Assembly (NCBI RefSeq): GCF_027604915.1
Contig: NZ_JAJAQC010000005.1
Span: 124,001-188,000 of the forward strand
Length of the DNA stretch: 64,000 nt
From: Streptomonospora mangrovi
Lineage (GTDB): Bacteria > Actinomycetota > Actinomycetes > Streptosporangiales > Streptosporangiaceae
Direction of reading: 5' to 3'
The translations under genes were made by a program, and so were the position numbers. This document shows positions 33,169-40,709 of the stretch, in pieces (position 1 is the first letter of the stretch; every line of letters starts with the position of its first letter). The notes below the pieces were generated by a model that searched no databases, was not told where the DNA came from, and saw only the letters and a list, made by a program, of their open reading frames with translations.

Positions 33169-34038
33169 CTACTCGGCGGCGCCCGGCGCCCCCGCCTCCG
33201 CAGCCGCCGGGGCGGGGGCGGGGGCGGCGGAGTCGTCCACCCGGTGCACGCCCAGCCCGGTGCGGCCCGGCTCAAGGTCGGGCCGCAGCACCAGTTCGCC
33301 GTCGTAGTCGGCGCTGTTCTCGTAGCGGTAGGCGATGGGCCGCTGGGTGGGCAGTTCGGCCAGGCGGGCGCGCAGCCGCGCGGCGGCGTCGGCGGCGGCC
33401 TTGGCGTCGGCCCGGTCGGCGCCGTAGACGACGAAGGGCGGCAGCGCCGCCGCGCCGGTGTACCAGAACGTGCCGTGCAGCAGCGGGAACAGCACCTCGT
33501 CCACGTGCCCGTGGATCCCGCGCGGGCCGAAACTGGCCTCGCGCGCCCCCACCGAGGTCACGATCAGCGCGCGCTTGCCCACCAGGCCGCCGTCGCCGTA
33601 GCGGCGGGTGCGGCCCTGGTCGTCCTTGAGCCCGAACGCGAACCCCTGCACCAGCACGCGGTCCAGCCAGCCCTTGAGGATGGCGGGCGGGCCGAACCAC
33701 CAGAGGGGGAAGTGCAGGACGATGGCGTCGGCCCAGTCGATCTTCTCCTGCTCGGCCAGGACGTCGGGGCTGAGGCGACGCTCGCGGTAGCCGCGCTCCT
33801 GGGCCTCGCCCACCACCAGCCGGTCGCCCTCGGCGCTGCACGCGTCCGTGCCCGTGCCCGCGCCCGCACCCGCACCCGGGAAGTCCGCCGCGTCCACGAC
33901 CGGTTTCCAGCCCATCGCGTATAGGTCGGACACGCGGACGTCGTGCCCGCGCTCCGCGAGTTCCGCGAGCCCCGCCTCCATGAGGGAGCCGTTCAGCGAG
34001 CGCCGTTCGGGGTGGGCGAACACCCAAAGGATCTTCAT
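33169..34038 (-). CDS. NAD(P)H-dependent flavoprotein oxidoreductase (NQO1/KefF-like)
   Basis: The 289-residue protein has the flavodoxin-like fold of NAD(P)H:quinone reductases. The N-terminus MKILWVFAHPERRSLNGSL is typical, as are ADAIVLHFPLWWFGPPAILKGWLDRVL (FMN/FAD contact) and GKRALIVTSVGARE. Between them lies an extra Gly/Ala/Thr-rich loop near residues 54-70. The last 40 residues form an Ala/Pro-rich tail not seen in most family members. It probably reduces quinones or other electrophiles with two electrons in the cytosol. A perfect palindrome lies 27-40 bases upstream of the ATG, so expression is likely repressor-controlled, but no regulator gene is adjacent. Confidence 0.87.
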   Translation of the reverse strand: MKILWVFAHPERRSLNGSLMEAGLAELAERGHDVRVSDLYAMGWKPVVDAADFPGAGAGAGTGTDACSAEGDRLVVGEAQERGYRERRLSPDVLAEQEKIDWADAIVLHFPLWWFGPPAILKGWLDRVLVQGFAFGLKDDQGRTRRYGDGGLVGKRALIVTSVGAREASFGPRGIHGHVDEVLFPLLHGTFWYTGAAALPPFVVYGADRADAKAAADAAARLRARLAELPTQRPIAYRYENSADYDGELVLRPDLEPGRTGLGVHRVDDSAAPAPAPAAAEAGAPGAAE

Positions 34039-34064
34039 CCAGACGATGGTGCCTTAAAGCTCGT

Positions 34065-34078
34065 AACACGATCGTGTT
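34065..34078. promoter_or_regulatory. perfect 14-base palindrome upstream of the flavoprotein gene
   Basis: AACACGATCGTGTT is a perfect inverted repeat in a short AT-richer patch just upstream of the oxidoreductase start at 34038. Its position within the expected promoter suggests an operator for a dimeric repressor. Confidence 0.6.
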
Positions 34079-34172
34079 GAGGTGTGCTGGTCGTGTTCTG
34101 ACAGGGGTGACGATTCGGCCGTTCCGCAGGGTAAACACCTGGCGGAGATCTTCATCCTGCCAAGGGGCAGGG

Positions 34173-35090
34173 TCACCGGTTGAGCAGCGACTCCGCGATC
34201 GCGACGGAGGACGAGGCGAGAGCGGTCTCACCGTCGCCGATGTCCCAAAGCGAGTTCTGCAACAGCCGCCCGAGCGTCCAGCCGGTAGCGCGTGCGCGGT
34301 CCAGGCCGAGGACCTCGGTGAGCAGATCGAAGCGGCGCCGCACTACGCGCACGGCATCGTTCTTCGTAACGACATCGTCCCACCTGCTGTCCAGGGCGGG
34401 CCAAAGGTCGAAACCGGGGTCCCCGGCGAGCGGCTCGGGATCGATGGCGAGCCACGGCTCACGCTGCGCGGCGAGGACGTTGTCGTAGTGCAGATCCCAA
34501 TGCAGCATCCGGTCTCCGGGCTCGCCGACCAACTCGGCCACCGCCGACGCCCAGCCGCGCAGGAGTTGCCGGTCGGCCGGGTCAGCCAGAGCCGCGACCG
34601 CCTTGGGAACCTGCTCCAGCATCTCAGTGGCGATGTCGCCGAGGCTGCGCAGTCCCTGCGGAGCAGGGACGCAGACCAGCCGAGCCTGAAGCTCGGCGAG
34701 GATACCCATCGCAACGTCGTCGTCCTCGATCGAGGTCAGCGTGCGGGCAGCGTCCAGCCGCTCCAGGAGCATGGTGCTGCTTTGAGGATCGTGGTCGAGC
34801 AGCCGCACCATCCCATCGCCGTTCCAGGTTCGCAGTCCGATGAGTGCGGCGGTGGTCTCCTCTCTGGGCATCTGCAGTTTGAGGACCGCGCGCGTGCCGT
34901 GCTTGCGCAGCACCGGCAGCACCAGCGAGGCTTCCCCGGCTTCGACCGCCCCGTCCCGTTTCAGCTCCCAGCGGTCCAGGAATTCCGCAGCGAGGGCCGG
35001 CAGTCCGGCGATCCAGGCCCTCCCTTCCTCGCCGAAGGCGCTGGCGTACGACGCCGCCAGTGACTGCGGGACCTCGGCCGCTTCTAACAT
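34173..35090 (-). CDS. APH(6)/streptomycin 6-kinase-like phosphotransferase
   Basis: The 305-residue protein matches the aminoglycoside/hydroxyurea kinase family (APH_6_hur). The N-terminal lobe has VLPVLRKHGTRAVLKLQMPREET (ATP-site Lys in VLKL). The C-terminal lobe has the catalytic loop MLHWDLHYDNVLAA and the metal-binding AIDPEPLAGDPGFDLWP. The family includes true streptomycin kinases and many untested members, so antibiotic resistance is possible but not shown. The base composition is slightly lower in GC than its neighbours. ATG 35090 was chosen by family length. An inverted repeat lies 23-40 bases upstream. Confidence 0.87.
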   Translation of the reverse strand: MLEAAEVPQSLAASYASAFGEEGRAWIAGLPALAAEFLDRWELKRDGAVEAGEASLVLPVLRKHGTRAVLKLQMPREETTAALIGLRTWNGDGMVRLLDHDPQSSTMLLERLDAARTLTSIEDDDVAMGILAELQARLVCVPAPQGLRSLGDIATEMLEQVPKAVAALADPADRQLLRGWASAVAELVGEPGDRMLHWDLHYDNVLAAQREPWLAIDPEPLAGDPGFDLWPALDSRWDDVVTKNDAVRVVRRRFDLLTEVLGLDRARATGWTLGRLLQNSLWDIGDGETALASSSVAIAESLLNR

Positions 35091-35112
35091 GCTCAGATCG
35101 TGTGCCCTTCAA

Positions 35113-35130
35113 CGGGAATCGTGTTTCCCG
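35113..35130. promoter_or_regulatory. inverted repeat upstream of the kinase gene
   Basis: CGGGAATCGTGTTTCCCG has 6-base arms CGGGAA and TTCCCG around a 6-base centre. It sits where the promoter of the leftward phosphotransferase gene should be and may be its operator. Its centre shares CGTGTT with the palindrome at 34065. Confidence 0.4.
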
Positions 35131-35804
35131 CTGCAACTTACCGGAGCGCAGCGGAGGGCCCTACCGTCACCGACCTTCACCAGCCATCTTCGGCTATCGC
35201 TCACACACGATCACGATGGGCTTTCTTGAAGCGTGTCCAGCAGATGAGACCGCGGGCGAGGGAGACGAGGGCGCTGTGCAGGTCGAGGCGCCGAAGGCAG
35301 ACGTTTTCGCCCCAAGAAGGCAACCGGAAAGCGCCTTCGCGCGTCTTAGCTAATCACCATCGAGTGGAAGGGCGTAGGCGAAAAGCGCCGGGCGCGAAAA
35401 CCACTACGGGCCGCACCGCACCGGTGGCGCGGCGTCGCCGCCGGGGGGCACCGGTGCCCTCCGGGAACCGCCGTGTGGACGGCGCCGACTCGGGCCACGA
35501 CCGGAAGAGGACACCGAAACACCGATTTCCCTGCTGGTTCCGTGATTGTTGGCCGCATTCGCACCTTTAACCGGCGTTGCCAGGCGGGTACTATCGCTGC
35601 TGCGGCAACTCCGTACGTGGATTTCCCGCCGAACCGACGATTCTTCGCCATGGCGCCGCGACACCTCCCGCCCGGGTGCCCCGCCCCCCGCGCCACGGCG
35701 CCCACGCCCTCCCGGTTCCGGCGCGGCCGTCCCAGGCTGCGGCGGGGCCGCCGGGCCTTGAACCGCCGTTCTTCACCCCCAGGAGCGACAGGAGTTCGGT
35801 TACC
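35131..35804. other. long untranslated region before the surface-protein operon
   Basis: About 670 bases with no convincing gene; short frames here have unlikely composition and no ribosome sites. The left half is of moderate GC. A candidate promoter at 35566-35594 lies in it, leaving a leader of about 200 bases before the operon. Confidence 0.5.
35566..35594 (+). promoter_or_regulatory. candidate promoter of the MoxR-DUF58 operon
   Basis: TTTAAC at 35566-35571 and TACTAT at 35589-35594 have a 17-base spacer. They are in the AT-richest part of the region and face the operon. The -35 box is weak. Confidence 0.45.
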
Positions 35805-37781
35805 TTGCGGCACCAGTCCAGAACGGCACGCGGACGCCTCGGCAAAGGCACGACCGTGGGCGCCGTGACGGTCCTGGCCACAGGACTCGTCGGCACCGCG
35901 ATCTTCGGCGTCGGCGCCTACAACCACTGGGACGACATCTCCAGCGGCAGTGTGTGGCTGTGGAGCAGCGTCACCGGTGAACTCATCCGCGTGAACGCCA
36001 ATAACGGCCAGGTCGACCTCGTCCAGGAGGTCGAGGACTCCGAGAACCACCCGGTGCGCCTGGCGCAGAACAACCGGTACCTGGTCGTGCACGACCTCGA
36101 CACCGGCGCGCTGTCCTCGGTCGACCTCGCTCGCATGGACTTCACCGGGCAGACCGACGTCGGCACCGCCGGCGACAACCACTTCGTGCTCGGCAACGAC
36201 ACCGCCGTCATCATCGACAAGGCGCGGGGCGAGGTCCGCCGCGTCAACCCCGAGACCCTGGAGTCGGTGGGCGAGCCGCTGCGGCTCGTCGGGCCGCTGG
36301 TCGGCGGGGAGTTCGACCGCGACGGCACGCTGTGGGTGGCCTCGCGCTCCCAGGGCACGGTCGTGGCCATCGACACCGCGCGCGACCAGCCCGAGGTCAT
36401 CGACAGCGTCGCCGTGAGCGACCCCGGTGCCGACCTGGTCATGACCGTGCTGGACTCTGGCGCGCTGGCCGTCAACCGCGACACCGGAGAACTGAGCGTC
36501 GTCGGCAGCGGGTCGGCCACCACGGTGGACTCCCCCATCGACCTCAAGGGCGCCAAGGTCCCCGACCGCACGGTCGGCAACCTCGCCTCGGTCACCGTGC
36601 CGGGGTCCTCCTCGCTGGTGGCGCTGGCCAACCTCACCGGCGACCCCGAGGCGTCGTCCTTCGAGATCCACGGCACCAAGCCCGAGACCGCGCTGCCCTT
36701 CGCCCAGGACATCTTCGTGCCCTACAGCGAGGAAGGCCTGGTCCGCAGCTTCCGCCCCGACGGCTCGCAGAAGAACACCATCCGCGTGCCCGACGCCGGC
36801 GACAGCCCGCTGGAGCTGGAGGTCCGCGACGACCACCTGTTCATCAACGCCCCGGAGTCGGAGTCGGCGCTGGTCATCGACCCCGACGGCCGCGTGCGCA
36901 AGGTCGACAAGTACGACCCCGAGGGCGAGGGCGACGGCGAGGGCGGCACCAGCCAGGAGGAGCAGGAGGAGGAGGCCGACCCCTACGTCGAGGGGCCGGA
37001 CAGCGACTACGAGCCGCCGCAGCTCGACCTGCCCGACGCCAGCAACCAGGAGGACCTGCCGCCGGACGTCCCGGTGGTGCAGGCCGACCAGGAGAACGGC
37101 CGCAACGAGGACGACGAGAACGACCCGCCCGGCCGCCCCGAGGACGAGTACTCCCGGCCGCCGAACGACGGGCCCCGGTTCCCCACGCCCGACGAGTGGA
37201 CCCCGCCGCTGCCCGACCTCGACGACGATGACGACGAGGACAACGGCGAGAACCAGACGCCGCTGGAGCCGCCCGGCTGGGACAACGGCAACGGCAATGG
37301 GAACGGCAACGGCAACGGCGGCAACGACGACGATGACGACGACAACGGCGGCATCTTCGATCCCCCGGACTGGGGCGACGACGATGACGACGAGGACGAC
37401 GACAACGGGAACGGGAACGGCAACGGGAACGACGACGAGGAGGAGCCCGCTCCCGGCTGGCCCGGCCTGCCCGACGAGGAGGAGCCGGAACCCGAGCCGG
37501 AGCCGGAGCCGGAACCCGAGCCCCAGGAACCGCCGACCGACCCCGTCGAGCCGCCGACCGATCCGGTAGAGCCGCCGCCGGACCCCGTCGAACCGCCGGT
37601 CGACCCGGTGGAGCCGCCGCCGGCCCCCGTCGAACCGCCGCCGGTGGATCCGGCGCCCGTTGACCCGGCACCGGTGGACCCCGCCCCCGTGGACCCCGCG
37701 CCGGTGGATCCGGCGCCGGTGGACCCCGCCCCCGTGGAGCCCGCCCCCGAGACGGGCACCACGCCGCCGCCCGCGGCCTAG
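35805..37781 (+). CDS. membrane-anchored propeller-like surface protein with acidic and proline-rich repeats
   Basis: A protein of about 658 residues. A membrane helix near residues 18-36 (GAVTVLATGLVGTAIFGVGA) is followed by about 340 residues with repeated beta-strand units (ELIRVNANNGQVDLV, DGTLWVASRSQGTVVAIDT, LAVNRDTGELSVV), as in a beta-propeller. Residues about 375-560 are extremely acidic, with runs of Asp and NG repeats; the last 110 are EPEP, PPTDPVEP and PAPVDP repeats. The long, stiff C-terminus could span the cell wall. TTG 35805 follows GGAG; no ATG or GTG fits better. It is the first gene of an operon with MoxR, DUF58, transglutaminase-like and kinase-like genes and takes the place of the FN3 protein in the bifidobacterial PFNA cluster. 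Confidence 0.75.
   Translation: MRHQSRTARGRLGKGTTVGAVTVLATGLVGTAIFGVGAYNHWDDISSGSVWLWSSVTGELIRVNANNGQVDLVQEVEDSENHPVRLAQNNRYLVVHDLDTGALSSVDLARMDFTGQTDVGTAGDNHFVLGNDTAVIIDKARGEVRRVNPETLESVGEPLRLVGPLVGGEFDRDGTLWVASRSQGTVVAIDTARDQPEVIDSVAVSDPGADLVMTVLDSGALAVNRDTGELSVVGSGSATTVDSPIDLKGAKVPDRTVGNLASVTVPGSSSLVALANLTGDPEASSFEIHGTKPETALPFAQDIFVPYSEEGLVRSFRPDGSQKNTIRVPDAGDSPLELEVRDDHLFINAPESESALVIDPDGRVRKVDKYDPEGEGDGEGGTSQEEQEEEADPYVEGPDSDYEPPQLDLPDASNQEDLPPDVPVVQADQENGRNEDDENDPPGRPEDEYSRPPNDGPRFPTPDEWTPPLPDLDDDDDEDNGENQTPLEPPGWDNGNGNGNGNGNGGNDDDDDDNGGIFDPPDWGDDDDDEDDDNGNGNGNGNDDEEEPAPGWPGLPDEEEPEPEPEPEPEPEPQEPPTDPVEPPTDPVEPPPDPVEPPVDPVEPPPAPVEPPPVDPAPVDPAPVDPAPVDPAPVDPAPVDPAPVEPAPETGTTPPPAA
37260..37760. 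repeat. coding repeats for acidic and proline-rich tail
   Basis: Simple coding repeats fill this stretch: GGNAACGG-type units encoding Asn-Gly, GAC/GAT runs encoding Asp, GAGCCG units encoding Glu-Pro, and an 18-base-type unit encoding PVDPAP. Such arrays tend to vary in copy number between strains. Confidence 0.7.
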
Positions 37782-37911
37782 CCCGGCGGCGCCGCGCGGG
37801 CGACGACCCCGTCCCGTCCCGCCTCCGCGCCCGGATCCCCGGGCGCGGGGGCGGGCACCCGCCGGCGGCCCGTCGCGGGCCGCCCCGCACCGACCTTTCA
37901 GAGAAGAGACC

Positions 37912-39027
37912 GTGACCACTCCGGACCCGCAGGCCGAGTCGGGCGCCGACACCGCCCCGGCCCTCGACGCCGACGCCGCCCCCGCCGCCGCCGAGGCAAC
38001 CGCCGAGACGGCCGCCCCCGCACCGCAGGCCGACCCGGGCACCGTCGCACCCGCACCGCTCACCGCGGAGGAGGCCGGTGAGCACGCCGAGCGCTTCGCC
38101 CGCCTCTCCGCCGAGATCGAGTCGGCGGTGCTGGGCAAGCGGGAGATGGTCCGCCTGGCGCTCGTGGCCATGCTCAGCGAGGGCCACGTGCTGCTGGAGG
38201 ACGTTCCCGGCGTCGGCAAGACCACCCTGGCCCGCGCCATCGCCGCGGCCACCGACGGCGAGTGGCAGCGCATCCAGTTCACCCCGGACCTGCTGCCCTC
38301 CGACGTCACCGGCGCGCCCGTCTACAACCAGGACACCCGCGAGTTCCAGTTCCACCCCGGGCCGGTGTTCAGCAACGTCGTCATCGCCGACGAGATCAAC
38401 CGCGCCTCGCCCAAGGCGCAGTCGGCGCTGCTGGAGGTCATGGAGGAGCGCCAGGTCACCGTCGACGGCCGGCGCCACCCGGTGCCGCGCCCGTTCCTGG
38501 TGGTGGCCACGCAGAACCCGGTCGAGATGGACGGCACCTACCGGCTGCCCGAGGCCCAGCTCGACCGGTTCCTGGTGCGGCTGTCCATGGGCTACCCCGA
38601 CACCGAGTCGGAGCTGGCGATCATGCGCGGCGACCGCCTGAAGGACACCGAGGAGCTGAAGACGGTGGTGGACGGCGCCCAGCTCGCCGAGATGTCGGCC
38701 GCCGCCCGGCGCGTGCACATCCACGACGCCATCTACTCCTACGCCCTGGGCATCGCCCACACCACGCGCGACCACGAGGAGATCCACGTCGGGGTGTCGC
38801 CCCGGGCCACCGCCGCGCTGATGCGGGCGCTGCGCATGTACGTGCTGAGCGAGGGCCGCCACTACGCCACCCCCGAGGACGTCAAGGCGCTGGCCGTGCC
38901 GGTGTGGGCGCACCGGCTCGTGCTGGCCGCCGGGTCGGCCGTCAGCGGGCGCACCCCCGGCGAGGTGCTGGCCGACATCGTGGACCGCGCGCCCACGCCC
39001 CAGCCGGTCCGGCTCGGCGGCGAGTGA
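37912..39027 (+). CDS. MoxR family AAA ATPase
   Basis: The 371-residue protein is a MoxR-type AAA+ chaperone-like ATPase. After a 50-residue Ala/Pro-rich start, the Walker A motif is LLEDVPGVGKTTLARAI (near residue 100) and Walker B is VVIADEINRASPKAQSALLEVMEERQVTVDG. The sensor-1 region is FLVVATQNPVEMDGTYRLPEAQLDRF. The C-terminal lid shows VGVSPRATAALMRALRMYVLSEGRHYATPEDV. MoxR proteins usually act with DUF58/VWA proteins to mature or assemble partner complexes, and the DUF58 gene follows with a TGATG overlap. The GTG at 37912 was chosen because the preceding frame overlaps the upstream gene. Confidence 0.93.
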   Translation: MTTPDPQAESGADTAPALDADAAPAAAEATAETAAPAPQADPGTVAPAPLTAEEAGEHAERFARLSAEIESAVLGKREMVRLALVAMLSEGHVLLEDVPGVGKTTLARAIAAATDGEWQRIQFTPDLLPSDVTGAPVYNQDTREFQFHPGPVFSNVVIADEINRASPKAQSALLEVMEERQVTVDGRRHPVPRPFLVVATQNPVEMDGTYRLPEAQLDRFLVRLSMGYPDTESELAIMRGDRLKDTEELKTVVDGAQLAEMSAAARRVHIHDAIYSYALGIAHTTRDHEEIHVGVSPRATAALMRALRMYVLSEGRHYATPEDVKALAVPVWAHRLVLAAGSAVSGRTPGEVLADIVDRAPTPQPVRLGGE

Positions 39028-40709
39028 TGGCCGGCGACGCGCGTCCGGACTCCGTGGACGCCGCCGGCGCGGCTCCGGCGGTGGCCGGCCCGTCGCCCTG
39101 GGCGCCCGAGAGCACCGCCGCACCGGCTGCCGCAGCGGCCCCCGCGTCCGCACCCGCCGCGCCGCGACCGCGCTCCGCCACGGCCGACACCGGGTCGGAC
39201 TCCGGGTCGGACGCTGCGGCCTCCGGCGGCCCGGCGAAGGCCGAGCGGCGCCGCGCCCGGCGCGGCCGCACGGACCCCGACACGGAGACCGGCGGGAACG
39301 CCGGCAAGAAGACCGGAAAGAAGACCGGCGGGAAGCGCCGCCCGGCCAAGCGCGCGGACGCGTCCGCCGCCACCGGCACGCCCGACGCGGCTGAGGCGTC
39401 CGCGTCGGGCCGCGCCGGCGCCGGGCTGCCCGGACCCGCCGTCAGCGGCCCCGCGCCGCGCCCCGCCGGCACGCGCACCGCCGCCCCCGACACCTCCGCC
39501 ACCGCCGCCGACCGCCCCGCCGCCGCCGAGGACGCGCGCGAGGACGTCCGCCGGGGCGCCGCCGCCCTGCCCACCCCGCGCGGCTGGTTCGTCCTGGCCG
39601 GCGGCGCGGCGCTGCTGGGCGCCGGCGTGGCCTTCGGCTACCGCGAACTGGTGGTGCTGGGCTCGGTGCCGTTCGCCGTCGTGCTGCTGTCGGTCGTGCT
39701 GGTCGGCCGGCTGCGCCCCATGACCGTCTGGCGCAGCGTCGCCACCCCTCGCGTCTCCCCCGGCGACGAGGTCGAGGTTCTGCTGGGCACCACCGAGGAC
39801 GGGCGCGGCCGGGGCGCCCACCTGCTCACCGACCGGGTGGCCGGCCCCACCGGCACCCGCACCGTGGAGCTGCCCGCCCGCCGCTCCAGCGAGACCGGCC
39901 CCGTGGGCTACCGGCTGCGCGCCGAGCGGCGCGGGGTGCTGGACCTGGGCCCGCTGGAGTCGCGGCGCAGCGACCCGCTGGGCCTCATCGCCACCCGGCG
40001 CAGCTCCGGCGGCACCGAGCGGGTGTGGGTGCACCCCCGCTTCGAGCCGCTGCCCTCCATGCCGGTGGGCCGCACCGACGACCCCCAGGGGGTGTTCGAC
40101 GGCGGACGCGCGGGCAGCGTCAGCTTCCACTCCCTGCGCGACTACGTGCCCGGCGACGACGTGCGGCACATCCATTGGCGCAGCTCCGCCCGGCACAACA
40201 AGCTGCTGGTGCGCGAGCACCTCGACACCTCCCACACCCGGCTCAGCGTCGTGGCCGACGACCGGGGAGGCGCGGCCGGCGACGAACTCGCGGCGCTGGA
40301 CGAGGTCGCGGGCGCGGCGGCGGCCGTGGTGGCCGCCTCGGTCAACGGCCGCTGGGCCTGCGAGCTGCGGCTGGTCAGCGGGCGCAGCCTGGAGAGCACC
40401 GGCCGGATGGCGCCCATGCTCGACCTGCTCGCCGAGGCGCGCGTCAACAGCGGCGCCGACTTCACCGAGGAGCTGTGGCGGCTGCGCAACCGCCCCTTCG
40501 GCGACACCCTGGTGCTGGTCAGCGCCTCGATCACCAGCGGCGAGGCGCGGCTGTTCGCGCGGCTGCGCGACGTCTACCCGCGCCTGGTGCTGATCGTGCT
40601 GCGCCGGTTCGGCCAGCCGCTGGGCGCGATCCCCGGCGTGACCGTCGTCAACGCCGCCGACGCCCACGACCTGGCGACCCGCTGGGAGAGCGAGCGGTGG
40701 TCGGCATGA
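39027..40709 (+). CDS. DUF58 domain membrane protein
   Basis: The 560-residue protein has a long disordered N-terminus (residues 1-180, with Lys-rich GKKTGKKTGGKRRPAKR), two membrane helices (WFVLAGGAALLGAGVAFGY and LVVLGSVPFAVVLLSVVLVG), and the DUF58 region with the diagnostic VSFHSLRDYVPGDDVRHIHWRSSARHNKLLVREH, followed by a VWA-like fold (LSVVADDRGGAAGDELAALDEVAGAAAAVVAA). DUF58 proteins are the usual partners of MoxR ATPases. The ATG at 39027 overlaps the MoxR stop, and its own stop overlaps the next gene's ATG. The disordered arm is unusually long for the family. Confidence 0.92.
   Translation: MAGDARPDSVDAAGAAPAVAGPSPWAPESTAAPAAAAAPASAPAAPRPRSATADTGSDSGSDAAASGGPAKAERRRARRGRTDPDTETGGNAGKKTGKKTGGKRRPAKRADASAATGTPDAAEASASGRAGAGLPGPAVSGPAPRPAGTRTAAPDTSATAADRPAAAEDAREDVRRGAAALPTPRGWFVLAGGAALLGAGVAFGYRELVVLGSVPFAVVLLSVVLVGRLRPMTVWRSVATPRVSPGDEVEVLLGTTEDGRGRGAHLLTDRVAGPTGTRTVELPARRSSETGPVGYRLRAERRGVLDLGPLESRRSDPLGLIATRRSSGGTERVWVHPRFEPLPSMPVGRTDDPQGVFDGGRAGSVSFHSLRDYVPGDDVRHIHWRSSARHNKLLVREHLDTSHTRLSVVADDRGGAAGDELAALDEVAGAAAAVVAASVNGRWACELRLVSGRSLESTGRMAPMLDLLAEARVNSGADFTEELWRLRNRPFGDTLVLVSASITSGEARLFARLRDVYPRLVLIVLRRFGQPLGAIPGVTVVNAADAHDLATRWESERWSA

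Noticed and set aside
35131-35570. Small plus-strand frames before the surface-protein operon
   Set aside because: They overlap each other in different frames, lack ribosome sites and show no domain; the region is better read as non-coding.
37007-37762. A minus-strand Gly/Ser/Thr repeat protein
   Set aside because: It is the mirror image of the acidic and proline repeats of the surface protein gene; there is no ribosome site or domain.
35346-38309. A long minus-strand frame across the surface protein and MoxR genes
   Set aside because: Composition is Val/Gly/Arg-rich noise opposite two supported genes.
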